Positions 11,296-26,200 of a stretch of DNA of 64,000 nt are shown here, one piece after another; within the stretch, counting starts at the first letter, position 1; each line of letters starts with the position of its first letter. This stretch comes from Anisakis pegreffii (taxonomy: Eukaryota > Nematoda > Chromadorea > Rhabditida > Anisakidae): assembly GCA_035041965.1 (NCBI GenBank), contig JAPYMA010000147.1:1-64000 (forward strand), given 5' to 3'. The notes beneath the pieces were generated by a model. That model saw nothing but the letters and a program-made list of their open reading frames with translations. It searched no databases and had not been told where the DNA came from. The position numbers were made by a program, and so were the translations under genes.

Positions 11296-14200
11296 GTTCG
11301 TCGATTCAATCTAATGTCATTATTTCTGTCGCTTTAACACACATGAAATCCTGTAGGAATTGAAATGAAAATTCTTTGAGCTATAACAACGAATTCTGTG
11401 AATCTTACAGTTTAATAAAGATGCAATTGCTTGAACGTTATCTAACTTCCATCAGTTTCGTCTAAAACGGCCACATGCACATCGATCTGTTGCCGTTTCC
11501 ATTCAGTGTTCAGTGTCATTGAAATGCTAATGAATGCCACGAATTATCGTGAATTAATGACGTGTGCAAATACATTGTTATTGTCAAACGGAAGGATTAT
11601 TGAGACGAGACAAGCGGATTGTTGGGGAGCGAATATTCACTGATCACTGTTCAACGAATACTGACTCAGCATACACATGATCACATTAGCTGAATAAGGG
11701 TATGAGGGAACTGCTCGCAAATGCCCATCAGATTTTTTCACTTCATAGAGAACGATGCTTGTCTCTGTCTTTGAGGAATGTATCGGTCACGCATTGTCAA
11801 AGCACCTATCAAATCAAGCAAGCTGAGAGGAGAGCACGATTATTCAGCGAATATGCAGATGGGGGCAAATTCATTCGATGATTTCATTTTTAGAAAAATG
11901 TGTATTTCTTTTAAGTATGTTCAGAAATTCAAACTGGATCTGTCTTATAATATATCTGTTCGAGAAAGTGGAGAGAAGAAAATTGAGTTGGTGCCGTGAT
12001 TTATTACTTAAAATATATAGATTGCTACGTACACATATATGTTTCGCAAACCTTGCAATCGTTTGAAACAATTCTTGAATGAATGAAGTAATGCAATAAT
12101 TGGAATCAATGTGAGACAGCCAATTGAAACTCGTTTTTTTTTAATTGCTCACTGTTAAATGTAACTTAAAACCAAAAACATGTCATTTAACAACTTAATT
12201 TTGGATTATTTTATGATCACATTTAGCACTTGTAATCAATCAGAGTAAAATGTAACGATTTCCATTTATAGCTCATTTCACTGTATCAGCTGTACCTATC
12301 GTATAAGAATTTGAAAAGATATCTGTTTCAAATGACTAATGGCAATTTTTTTTTGATCTAGTATTCAACGATAATTTTCATTATGAGAACCTTCTCGTTT
12401 TAGCTAGATCACATATCCGAGAACAATTAAGTTTTCGCTTTTTTTCGAACTTTGGCCTGATATTTCAAAAATCCTGTTATTTTTCAACTGAATGAGATTT
12501 GCTCCATTTTTTCTTCAATGAAATCCATCTTTTTATTCAAATTTCTTCAAATTTTTTTCTTTTCGTCATTACCGTAACAGTGATAATTGCTTCCTAATTG
12601 TCTTTTTTTGGATGTGTCTTATCAATTCATAAGCTTAAAAGTTGTGCTGATGGTTAATGTGAGTTAATCAACCCTGCAATGATATCTGTCAAAACATTGA
12701 TCTCCCTTTAAGGCTATTCTCGATCTTCACCGACGCTCATTCATTCGATGAGCAGAATATTCATGATTCGAAAATGCTAACAAAATCAAAATCTCAGTTC
12801 ACTAAGCTAAAGCCAGTATTTGAATATTGACCGATCCGTAGTGACGAGTGGTTCTAACATCGGGTTGAAAACAAGATGAACTGCACACATAAATACTCGA
12901 ACGTATAATGGTAATTCACGCAAAGATGTAACATCGTACTGTCGTAACTTCGGCAATATGATGAATATCATTTGCAAAGAAATGCACCAATCATATCAGG
13001 AATTGCATAAATCTGCTGGTTTAAACAACTGCCAGTGCATACGGAGGAACGTGTACCTTTGATTTGTATTCATGAGATACGTGTGTCAGAAACTTTAACT
13101 TCGAACATCTGGAGTAGTCGAGAATTGTTTTTTCATCAATATTCCATCCATCTCTGTTCCAGAAGTTTTAAACACTCGATGGTGTCACCTTTCAGGAATC
13201 GTTCACTGCTGAAACATCAGCAATGAAAGGTATTTGAACTGTGGGCTGGTTTTATGAGTCATTTAACCACAGCGGTACGAAATGTTTTGTTTTTGGCGTT
13301 TGTTCGAGACACTAACGGATATTAAGTCTACGCATTTAGATGTGATTTGGAACATAGGAGAAGTCCGAAAAAAATTCACGCGTTTTGCTCGTATAATAGC
13401 AGTTGTTTTTACGAACCAATATCGACGAACGTAACGGATTTAATCGTACCTAATAAATGTACATCGTTTTTTTTCAATTGGTTTAAATGGATAGAGCAGC
13501 TGGGAATTGGAATAAATGGATACACTGTGCAAACTGAAACTGAACAAACAATAATAAAAGCTTTCTTTTGATCTGAAACAATGACAGATTGCTTGTTGTT
13601 CAAACACCCCAACTACGCGAAATTTTAATCGACCTGATGAATTCGGAATTCATTTGTACTGAAAATTCGGAGGTGATCACTCGGCATTAAAGTTCAACTA
13701 TTTGGCATTTAAGTAATTTGGCTCAGAGCTTGACGATAAGACGTTGGAATGGCGGTCCCAGTTGATGATTTTTCTCTCAACTTTCTAACTGAGAAAATGA
13801 TTGATTGTCTCAACTCGCTACATTAATCAAATTCTTGAGCATTGTAAAGCGTCTTCAATCAAATGTAACACAAAAATTACGAAGAAATTCAATGGAGTTG
13901 TTAAAGAGGACCGGTTTTTATATGCAGATGTTGGTGCTTGATATAATACAGTTAGTTGTTCTTCATTGCACCACTAACATATTTACAAATTACGAGGTAT
14001 CTATGCAGCAGCTCTTGAACCGAATGCAATCAAATTAATATACTTATTGTTAGTGATTTGAACCGAGTCGTTTGCTCACAATAACATCGCTTCTGTAAGT
14101 TTTGTCGATATTTCACGATCTCTCATTCTGAAATGCTGAAATTTTATGCAGCATCAGAATTGGTTCGGTTTTCGTTTCCAATATTCGGGTGAAGAGCTTT

Positions 14201-17200
14201 CCATCACCATGATATGTTTCATTCATTGTCTTTCCATCTGTTTCAATCACTGTGTGTTCGAAGAACTCTTGATTACGATTTAAGTTCGTCATTCCAAGTT
14301 TTTTTAGTGATCTGATTTCATTGCCGTCATTTGTCAGGAAATTCAGCATCACTTGTCAATAATTTTTTCCATCCTCTACTGCAAGTGAAATTCTCACTTG
14401 ATTTTTTCCTACACCCTTGCAAGCTGTTCAAGTTGGAAATAAATTTTTGATGGTATTTGTACACTGTACATTGATTGCAATAATGCAATTGAAATGAAAT
14501 CCTTCGATAGAGCACCACCAAATGATTCTCTGTAGAAAGTCGGAGTTCAGCGTTCATGCTTTGAGTGCTAATTGAAAGATGTACTAAAGTGTATATGTAG
14601 ATCGCGGATTTTAAAACAAGAAATATGCCGAGACATGGAATCGTCTGAAAGGAGCAATAAAATAGATTCATTCGACTTGAGTCGGAGCTTATTAATCGTA
14701 GTGTAAGAGCGGCGAATAACATGTTATGTGTTATTGTTGTGTGTGCATGTAATGTGATATGTGGAGATGTATGTCATAATTAATGAGTTAACCAAATAAA
14801 TTTATTCTCGATTATCCGATATGATGATTTATGCATTGTCGTGTGACTCTCTAAGTAAATGTGTATTGTTTATGAAACAAGATTATCGTTTTGATCAATG
14901 CAAATGTATATATCAAAACAGTCATTCACTGATTCATCCATCCCATCTGTCTCTTGATATCTTTCTGAATGTCAAATGTGCAGCATTCTGCTTGAAGCAC
15001 TTGTGAAATCTTTTCGGATAAAATCGATCCTTGTCTCTTTGCGTCCGATTCCTTTTTCATTCGTATTGAGAATCACCAATTGTTTGTCTGAAAGCACGGA
15101 ATTGCCAAAAAAAATCCTTAATGATACGTCATATTTTTTGTTATACCTCGCTTCAGTATATGTTCTTCGCTGGTTGTGCAACTGAGACGCGTTTGTTCCT
15201 CAAATGTTGAATGTTGCTATGCATTTTGATGATTCTGTTGAAAATTCTCAAAAAATCAGCAATGGAAAACGCATAAAATGGCTCAATCAATCGTTAAGTC
15301 ATATTCACCAACGACAAGCTATATGTCATCTGCTGACATTTTCAATTTTAGAAACTTACCAAAATGATCCCAAAAAAATTCACAACGCAACAATTTATGG
15401 TATTTCTGTTTTTTGTTTCTCATCGCTCAACTCCACTTCATCTCATTTCTTATGAAATTCCGTCATTTCTGTACCTCTCATAGGGTTTCCATTCCATAGG
15501 TTTCCATTTTTACATCATTACGTTCCTCTTTCATATTGATGGACCTTAGAATCATTTCCCAATTGAAACTGTTGTATAAAATTGAAGAAGTTCACAGCCA
15601 AGACCGTTCTATCAAAATAGAAGTCTTAAATGTGCAAATGCGTTGATGATAACGCATCAACACTTAATTAGTGGCTCGTTTTGAGCACAATTTTACAACA
15701 CAATTACACTCACTGTCACTTGTGATATTCGTCCCACATCCCCATGGGTTTTCAACAGGAAAGTTGTGCTTTTCATTCAATGAATAAGTCCGGGTGCATG
15801 ACGTTGAAAATAATGGATGCATCGGATTTCGGTTCGAAACAAGAGGAATGTTTCATCATCTCATAACGAGCTCCTTTTTGAAACAATCACGTTTTCGTTG
15901 ATTCAAAGGATAACGTTGGTAATATGCCGTTTTCTATTCGACGAGACATTAGATTAGATCAGTGGTTCTCACATGGTATGAAATTACCCACTTTGGGTAA
16001 TATGGAGGTGTCAAGGAGTAATGGAGGTAGTCGGGAAATTAGTATTTCGTGCAGCTGTTATTTTATGATAGAAAGCCATTGTGATGGTGTTTTTCAGCTC
16101 GGATATGCAAATGCGGTTAGTTGATGGCAACACTTCATTCTTCAGTTTTCTGATTGTGAGTATCATTAGGTCGTCCGGGTTTTCATTTCTTTTAATAGGG
16201 TTTTCATTCTTTTCCATGCTGTTGCAATCGCTCTCACAACTTTTATTACAAAAATGTTCTCTTCTGCTAATTTCTCATTCATTTACTCAACAGTTTAATT
16301 CAAATTCTCATTCTATCTAATACACTCTATAATTGATCGTTTGACTGTTGAATGTTGCTGAGCAATAGTATTCGATTGTTGTATTGTTGATTTCGGCTGT
16401 CAACACTCGTCAATGTATTCAGTAAATAGTATATGCTACTGAATGAGAAATCGATTCGAACTGTGAAGTGAAATGAGACGAAATGAATGAGAAAAACTCA
16501 TGAAGAGAACAATATTTACATATAACAGCTATGAGAGTGAATAGAACACGTCTGAAAAGAATGAGAATCCATCTGAATCAGTTTGAGGTGAGCGTGTCAT
16601 AGACAATAGCCTTTCATGCAATCATATTCGATTATAATACTGAAGGAGGCAACGGTCTAAGATGTCCATTACCATCATGGACGTGCTAATAAGATTGAAC
16701 TGTCATCTGAGCATAACATATGCGATTTGAATTTTAATAGGAGAAGGGGTAACGGCTGCCTGCCAGATCATGAAAAGGCATAATGGAGCACCCGAACGTG
16801 AGAACACTGGATTAGATCAAATATTCGAAATGAAGACAGTAGAGAATAGTGTTCGTCGGGGAACGGGGTCCCCGTCGGGGACCCCGGCGGGGAACGCGGG
16901 GAGCGCTCCCCCCGCGCAATTTGCTCCCCGACTTTTTGCGGGGACCCCCCGTCCAATTTACTCCCCGCGGGGACCTCCCCCGCGCAATTTGCTCCCCGAC
17001 TTTTTCGCGGGGACCCCCTCGTCCAATTTCGCTCCCCGACGGGGAGGACGGGGAGTGCGAGCCTTCCCGAATATCGCGAACATTTAACTGAAAATGGTGG
17101 AAGACAGCCGCAACACTTTCAATATTGTCTTGTTTTTTGTTTTGAAATGTGAGTATAAGGTGCACTTGAAAGAGAACGACTTAAAAAAGAAGAAAAATCT

Positions 17201-20200
17201 TTAAAAAATTGAAATTTTGTTTAAAAAATTAAGCTGAAATGCTCCCCGTCCTCCCCGTCGGGGAACACGGGGAGCGGTCATTCCCCGACGAGGTCCCCCC
17301 CCGTGCAAAAAATTGCTCCCCGACGAACACTAGTAAAGAATAGAAGTAAAGCAGGAGAATTAAGACTGAATGCTTTTCGTGAGTGGCGGCTGTAAGATGG
17401 ATGTGGTTTTGCAGTTGAAGAGTTGTAATGAACGATAGGAAACGTAATGAGGCGTGCTAGTTCCTTCATAATGTTGCAGTTGAGACTTACATTCTCCTAC
17501 TTAACACACAAATTGGCTCGAAACAACGGCAAAGGCGCTTCTTCTTTCATCCAAACTATTTTACTGTTCATACTTCATCTGAACTTTTCATCTGAGTTCA
17601 TTTATCCATTACACGCCAGCGCAACCATCATTCCCAACGGAATGGCTACAACGCTCCGAAAAGTCTCGTTAATATATTTATGATTGACTGATAGACATTC
17701 TGTCATAAATTATTTTGCTTGAACAGAATTATCCCGAATTACTCGCTAGATATCTTTTGCAAGACCACTGCAATTCGTATCTTGTGTGAATCGGTCCTGT
17801 CAATTGGATTCACCAGATTTCTATCAGGCGACTCGTCATTTCATCATGTCAAAAAAATTTCGAAATGCAAAATAGTTTAGTATTGATCAATATTCCTAGA
17901 AATGACTTTAATTAGCTATTATAAATATGTAACGTTTTTGCATTGTTTATGTTTATGATCCAATAATTTACGTGTGTGCAGATTTTTTGTAGCGCTTACC
18001 GATGTTTTTCAACTTGTCCTGTTTATGGAGCGTTCTCGTGATAGGGAAATTCTCATGTAGAACCAGGATGGAAAATGCAATCTTTTAATCGAGATAAATA
18101 TGATAATCATAGAGGATGGTGACAGCGAGCACATCATCTGTCGATAAAAGAAAACTCAAGAGCAGTTACGATGGGAAAAGAGTCACAAATATTGAAGTGT
18201 TTCACACCACGAAATATATTTGTCTGTTTTTAATTTCGACGTTCATAACGTGTGTTCAGCATGAATGTAGTTCATAATCGTCTTAATGTATTCATATGTT
18301 TATTTACCGAGCCATAAGGTGAAATTGAGGCAAGTGCACAGTCTGAAATTATTTTCAAACACAAATGGAACAATTGGAATTTGAAAACAGCGGCAGCAGA
18401 CTACAAACTGTTGGAGATGGCATCGGATCCGAAAAACTGATGCGATCGCAAACAAATCTGAATTTTTCTTTGTATTATCGCACCTTAACCGATTCAAATC
18501 CTTGCACAATTCATTGCGATTTATTCGCACACAATGTGCTGTAATATTATCTGTTATAGGAAGATTGATTAGTATCTCCCGGAAAGATCGATTATTATAG
18601 GATTATCGTGCAAACTTCTACTAGTGTTATTCGATGAATTTAATGTATTCGAGCTGAGGAATGTATTGTAGAGTGAGGCAGTAATGCATCAACTGGGCAC
18701 ATCACGTCTGTCTGTAAGTAGGAGATAGGGTAGTAGTATTGTTTTGTGTTTATGAGGTGGTGATTATTCATTATTTTACGAAGTGACTAGTGAGGAGTCA
18801 GGCTGAGTACATTCGTTGCTGATTTGAGAGCATTTTGGTGCGCTGAACGAAGATGAGTACAGATGGACTTAAGCACAACAACTATTATACAACATACTGA
18901 AGTATCTAGTGGATGAGCTCACAACGATCCATCGGTCGGTCTTCTTTCACTCGTTTTCAACAGAGATTCTCGTATATCCTAACCTCTTTAAATCATAGAG
19001 CACGAGGGACAACACTACGATGCGATTAGACCGCAAACGAGAGAGTGAGTGATTGTGCACATGAACACGAATAATCCGGTCACGTTCAATGTTTCCAATC
19101 AAATAATTTCACTGACCTATTGAAATGATTCCGTAAGCGTGCTATTTCATGCAGTACAAAAGGGATATCCATGTTGCGAAACGATGAAATTCGTGCATTT
19201 AACGAACAAATCACCAATGCTACTAATATAATAACTAACACGAATTAATAATGCATTTGCATATTTGTAGGTGTAATGTGTTAACGTATAATTTTCATAC
19301 GGCAAAATCAATGTTCTAAACTGATATGGAACATATAATATTTTACATTAAAAACGGTTCAAATCACTGAGGAAAACGCGTTCCGTATAGCAACGATTCG
19401 CTGACTTTTATTCGCTTTCTTATTGAACCAACTGCTCTCACCGTTTGTACCGTTATCGTAGTTCCCAAAAATTCTTTTCTTTATTGATAGAGAAATTGTT
19501 ACGCTTGATGAATGCAATTTCTTCTGTTTGCAATTTTCAATTGCTTATTGAGGCATTGAGATGATTTTGATGATTTGTTTTGAAATTTTAAGCATTTGAT
19601 GTTGAGGATATACATGTATGTATGTATGTTGAGTTGTGAAAATGTGAGTCTTGAGAGAATCGAATATGATCTATCATTTCTCGATTGCATTGAAGAAATG
19701 CTCGATCATGTTCTGCCGTGAATTGCAATCATCTTCAGAGGATATTCCTTGTGAAGACTTGTTCTTCTAATTAAGCAAATGAATTAATATTGAACTGATT
19801 AACGCGTTTTCAAATGTATCCTATTACATGTATTTACACAGCAACATCATATCACTTTAAATGCAAGGCTGTTCAGGTTTTTCATTTTGAATGCTGCAAT
19901 GCGAACGCCGCAGCTCGCTGAAATAAGATTAATCGGAATGTTGAAGTCGTCAATCTCGTATTCTCCTTTCTTTTTTGTTGCATCCAAATTCAATCAATTC
20001 ATTTTTTTGGCTTTTGTTAGAACTCCTGTGAAAGTCTTTTCACATAAGCATTTCGTTTCACTCGCTTATTTTCATGGAATTGTGATTGTTCGTTGGTTCG
20101 TGTTGACATGTTGCTTGGTTCTCTTCTTTTCACCTTAGTAGTGAACGAATTGAACGCGATTAGCAGTTGTGGAGAATGCTTTAGTTGAACGTGCGTTTTG

Positions 20201-23200
20201 CGAGAAGCAGACCATTTGAAAGAAAGAGCCTTTACTGAATCACTCAAGCTCTGCGCTGTCAAGCCAACTTATTCAGCTCATTCAGGCTGCTTTTATGCAA
20301 ATCAAGTTAATCTCTTCAATGCACGTCCTGCTGTTGGCTTCAGAGCTGTACTTCTTTACCTCTCACCAATGACTGACCATCTTTCAGGCATTCCCTCCAA
20401 CGATCCATTGACCGGTTTGGTGGCAGTGGTCATCATTTACCACCGTCTCCCAGAAAGTACCAACGGCCATCTCCGGTTCACTTTACGAATGCAACATTCG
20501 TAGAGATGCAACAACCCGAATGCGAAACGAAACAGTTGCATGCGATTTCGTCCCCCCTCTCACCGCTCACCATTAAAACCTCACCTGAATCTAGCGATTA
20601 TCAGCAGCAGCAACAATCAAAACCTAAATTGTCGGAAAAATTCAATGAATCAATCAGCAATAACCATCCTTCAAGTCATTATGTTCACATTTCTCTACCA
20701 CCAAAAGCTGCTAAATATATGGCGGTGGATGGCTACACTGGTGAGTAGTTATTGTTGGCGTTCAGAGATATTAAGTGTAACGCTTTGAAATGCCATCCAA
20801 TTTGTACATTGCCCTTTGACTACACATATTCTATCAATTTAAGCAGTTGCTCATTGCCGACAGCCTTTAGCATTGTTCTTGAGACAAATAATCCACACGC
20901 TGTCGTGAGAACATCCAATGAACACATTTCAGTTCTTTTCACTTAATGCAAATTGATGCAACTTTTGCGGTGCATTTAGATAAATATTTTGGGAGTGAGA
21001 AAAGTTCATTGGAATATTATGTTGAGTGGGGAAGTGAATGAATGGATTGTTGAGCGAATATGGAGCGGGACCGATCAAATAGTTTGTGATTATTTTAGGA
21101 GGACATCGTGGCTCGACGGATGATAAGAGGCGATTCTTTGAGATGATAGCCACACAACAGCAACAACCCCACCAGCAACAAGCAGAAACAGATCGTTTAT
21201 TGCATCAAAAAATACAAATGGGTGGTTCGCTGGCATTGCCAAGTGATCAGACAACCGTCATCTCCGGTTATGATTCTGTCGGTGGCGATTTTGCGGCTCT
21301 AGCCAATCGATCCACTGAGGCCAGTAAACACTCACCAACCAGGTTTGTTACTTTTGAACTTCAGTTATCCATTGGTAAAGAAATTGTTGATATCAGAGGT
21401 TCGATGCGAATGGAATTGATTGAGATGATGGTATCTCATTGATGATGTCAAATTTTAATGCAGAAGTATGGCCATCGCAAAAGTGACTGCATATTTGGAA
21501 AGCGCGGAGAATCCGTTGAAAATTTTCATCGATTTGTACATTTCCGTTTCTGTCAGTATTTGGACATTCCAACTCATATGCACTGTAGTTGATTTGTGAT
21601 CATCGATATATGATTTAAAATCAGCTTTCAGTTGTGATCTAACCGAGGATGAATGGGCGCAGGATCGCTTGAATGGTATGCCACTTGAATGTTTGTCTTA
21701 TTCTCGGATTATCATTTTACTCATTAAAATAGTTATACCAAATAGTTATACCAAATAGTTGCATTTTACTCAAATAGTTTTACTCATAATAGTTATTAAA
21801 ATAGTTATCGCCCGAATTTCCGTAATGTTCAGTGGAAAATAATTTGGTCACATAGTATTATGATGAATAAACATTTCTGGATCTGATGCAAGTTTTAGAT
21901 TTCGCTCGTGTGAGGTAACATAGCGATTTTACGTATTCAAAACGTTATTGTCGTGTTTAGTGTATGATGTTTATTAGATGAGGATAAGTTCCTAAAATTG
22001 AACAGTACTTTAATAAATTAATGTCCCTGAAAGGGAAAATCCTTCTGAAATCGTCATTTGAAAATTTTGAAAACTAGGTCAAATGAGTTATCATCGGAAA
22101 TAAACATTTGATTAACTTTTGCGATCTGACTATGAGAGCAAGGAAGTGTGAAAGTAGTGTACTTTTCTTGTTTCTTCTTTCACTTCGAGTTCAAGATGTT
22201 CATATCGCTTCAAAATGTTTCACAGTTGTTACTTTCGACTAGCGTTTTGAAATCACAAATGTAATTTTGCCAAAAAACAGCCGAGATGTTTCGCTGAGGA
22301 CTTTTTTCTGCGAGTGAGCATTTGAATGGATCTATAAGATTGCATTCGATTTACACATGGAAAAATCAAAATTAAAATTTAAACAGCGTAAAATACGAGA
22401 ACTTTAAACGCCCAAAGCAAAAAAAAATTGTTAAGGGAAGAAACGCACAATTCGATGACAGCAATAATATTGAGTTTAAGAAATACAATTGAACAATTTG
22501 CAAGCATTCACTTGATTTCTTTGAATAAAACAAATATTCAGTGCATTTGCATTAGCTTTTTACGTGATTTTCATTTTGATATCACCACTTCAGTTTCATT
22601 CCACTTTCAAATTCTATTAATTCATTTCTAACAATCTGGATTACTTGTTTAAAGACATAAAAATAACTGATGAATGAAAAATTTTTTTCCGATTTGTACG
22701 CACTTTTCTGGTTGTTCAAATTATGTTGCATTTCAAAGCCATAAAATGGTTTGAACTTCCCTCTGACTGCTCACAATTGGATTATTGTTGCGAAGATTAC
22801 GAAACAGAGGGAGTTCATTGTAAAGCGATATTGATGTACTACATATCAATTGCATAAACTTGACTGCGGACACGTCACTTAATCCCTATTATGATAGATG
22901 ACGAAATGCCATAAGTGGTAATAAGGGATGTAATGATCGCAGAGATGATATCACCTCCTCAAACCGTGAAAATCTATGTCATAGTGCCTATTCAGGCCAC
23001 CTTTCTGCAGAATGATATACATTTGGAAGCGATTACATGGTGAGTATATGATAGCCCCTGTCTCATTCCGTCAACTACAAAACCTTATTGCTTTATCAGC
23101 AAACTGATAATCCGAATTCGACACTTGTCGAAATGTGGATGTCCGTAACAGATGTTTCTCATTTTCTGTAAATCAACTTTCCGTTCATCTCAATCAGTTG

Positions 23201-26200
23201 CACTGAATTCTCAACACTTGAGAGCAGCCAATTGGAATCGCTCTCGAAAATGGGAATTCTCGATTATAGCATAATGCAGAAAACGATTACGTTTTGTGTT
23301 GGAAAAGAAGGCAATCCAAACGAGAAGCTGTGTCATTTTTTGTCTTTTTTTTGAGTGACAAATTTGCTGAAATATATCCATTAATGCTATATTTCTGCTA
23401 GGACACAGACATTTGTATGAGTGCATCGTGTCAATTAATATTGCCTGCACACATCAAACGAACGAACCGTAATTGCTTTCTTATCGGAAAATATTCCAAA
23501 TGCCAAATTGCCCACTCGAATTCCTCTAAAAGAATGCACATCAACACATCGTTCGATATTTGCGTATCACCTCGACCGAATGTCGTTGCGTTTTCATTTT
23601 TCACAAAATGGTCTCTTCGAATTGATTACTGCTGCTGAGGTTGTATTCTGGTCGCATAACAAACCGCGGGTTTTGATTGAAATCAAATTCTCTGGACCAA
23701 CCAATTGCTGTCAAACAAATCATATCTAATTGTAAGATCACCAGCATGTCATATGTTGTGTTCTTATTCTGATGTTCCAATTCGAGGTCCTGTTGTGTTT
23801 TGTCGCCTGAAGCAGCAAGCTCAGAGATCAAACACTGAAAACGGTCTACACCGATAGTCTCATGAAAAAAATTCATAGCGCGAATGCTCGATGTGGACAT
23901 GCTCGAATTGTGATATTGCGTGTCCAGTTTTCTTGCTTCAGTAACGTTTATAAGCTGAAAAGCCGAATGAATGCAATTTTTGATTATGAATGCACAATGC
24001 GGATTGTGAGATGTTTTTTTTTGTTCGTCGTGCCATCTGTTCAGTTCATTTTTGCTGTTTGCTATATGCGATTTGTAAAACTTTTACTTACCGACGCAAA
24101 AGTTTAATAAGTTTTAAGTATTTGTATGCGCTGAACTATGTTCACATTTGTCAGCAGTCATTCTTCAGCAAGAACAACTGCTCATTAAAAGAGATACCGA
24201 GCTTGAGACTGAGAGCAAAATAGTTGCAAGGGTGATGTGTTTGGGTGGAGAGCTAATACCTTTACACTGAATGAATGTTATTTTTACTTTCGTGTATTAT
24301 TGTTCGCCATATGTCTGTAGATATTAAGAGATGTTAATTTCAGGTCTATATTCACCACTAGGACAACCGGGTGAGACCCTGATGGATATTGAGAATAATC
24401 GCTATACACCGACATATCGCCAGCTAGACAAAAACCAGGCAACACGGGAGCATGAATTGGTTTACCTTTTATATTTGTCGTTTTATTTGACATCATAAAT
24501 GAATAATGTCAAAATAATCGCCACCTAGCAAAGAGCAGCATAATTGCGTTGATTTACGACATCGCCGGCATTTATTTTCTCGAGTTATGATCACTGAATT
24601 TTTTTTGAATGAGGTGCTCGTAGCACCTGCCGTTAAATACCACAAGATTCATTGCCTACTTAATCTGCTTTGCATGAGAGCCGGCCGGCCGAACAAGCTT
24701 GTGTGCTCTGTTTCTAGCAAGCTCAAATTTTGAAATCAGTACAGATTTTGCATATTTAGGAGAATCACAACAACAACAACAACAACAACAGACTGATTTA
24801 TCGGTGTGTCACTCCACTGGCCAGTGAACAGGTTTGTTTCAAAATATTCACTCCTTTTTCGATTTCAAAAACTCGGAAATATCCTTGCAATAACGCATTT
24901 TATTGGTGGTTTATGAGTCACTGTTGTGGAGAAAGACTTGGATTTATTGCAGTCATATTTTTGTTTCTGCTATTTTCACGTTTTGATCTCATATTGAAGT
25001 TGTTGAAAAGAACAACCACTACATTAGCCGTCAGAGAAACAATATGCGATTTCGAAATCTTCTCATCGAATATGGTCAGCTTCCTTTTCAGAATGCGGTG
25101 CTTCACAATAAACCAACGTCAATGACTTTGGATGCGTTAATGGCACAAGTTTCAAAGGTTTGTTGCTTCGCTCGAACATCCCAACGGTTTTGCTAGAGTG
25201 AATTAGATCTCAGCTCTCTTCTCGTTACTTACTTGAAGACTCATTTCGAACAGTAGTGCCTGTGCATGCTGTTATACCTCGCTCACTGACTGCTCTAAAT
25301 GCACAACCCAGAACTTTTCATCACTCTCGTTAGAACCTGCAATCATCACTGTTGATTAACATGATGGATGAGTAAACGCTGAACTCAGTATATTGTAAGA
25401 ATAACGAGAGAATGTTTAAGAAAGAGTTCACAAAAACATCTACTCAGCGTAATCAACTGTCTTTGCAGCAAAGCCGGGAAGTTTAACATCAAATGGATAG
25501 TTTTATCGCAAAAGGGATCAGAACTGATGTTGGTAGAGAATGTCAGTATCAATTCTGACTGATGTTCGCAAGGGGAAATTAATATTCTAATGAACTTGAT
25601 TACGGAACAATCAGCATTATGTTTAGAGAATTTGTGCAGGGGATGTTCTGAGTGCACATAGCAGCTATTGTTAGTTTTAACTGTACGAGACTGCATGGTG
25701 TGTTGACAATAAGCAACAAGACAATCACTGGAAGGGCTGAAATGACTAGTGCAGCTAGTAGTGTGTGGTGCTTGCTCGAGACTTGTGAATATGAGATTAT
25801 AATCTTGTATGCACGAGTTGGTTGATTCTAGATCTCAAGTGCTTTGCAACACTCATAACACAAAGTGTTCAAGTGCTCATTAAATGGCTCATATATTAGC
25901 AGTACAACCGGGGAAGCTGACTGAGTTCATAGATAATGCCATCGTCATTTGCGACATCCATTCTTTTGATACCATTAAGATGGTTTCAAACAAATAAGCG
26001 CAATAAGCTGAATTCTTCATTGCAGTTGAATTCAAACGGTCAGTCGTCGCAAGAGGTGTTTAGCGAGCAGAGCCAACCAAAGGTACTTATTAAAGTTGAT
26101 TGTTTGAAGTGACCAATAAAGCGCTGTCCAGGATTTATGAACAAGGATTCATCTGATTCATATTCGATGATTTTGGAGAGATGTGATTAGAGTGATATGG

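Noticed and set aside
14327..14722. Minus-strand ORF of 131 codons
   Set aside because: No domain or splice partners, biased composition, inside a long sorb-1 intron.
16770..17165. Overlapping ORFs of 80-117 codons on both strands, Pro/Arg/Gly-rich
   Set aside because: They arise from the GC-rich repeats of the TIR element; open frames on both strands at once are expected from such repeats.
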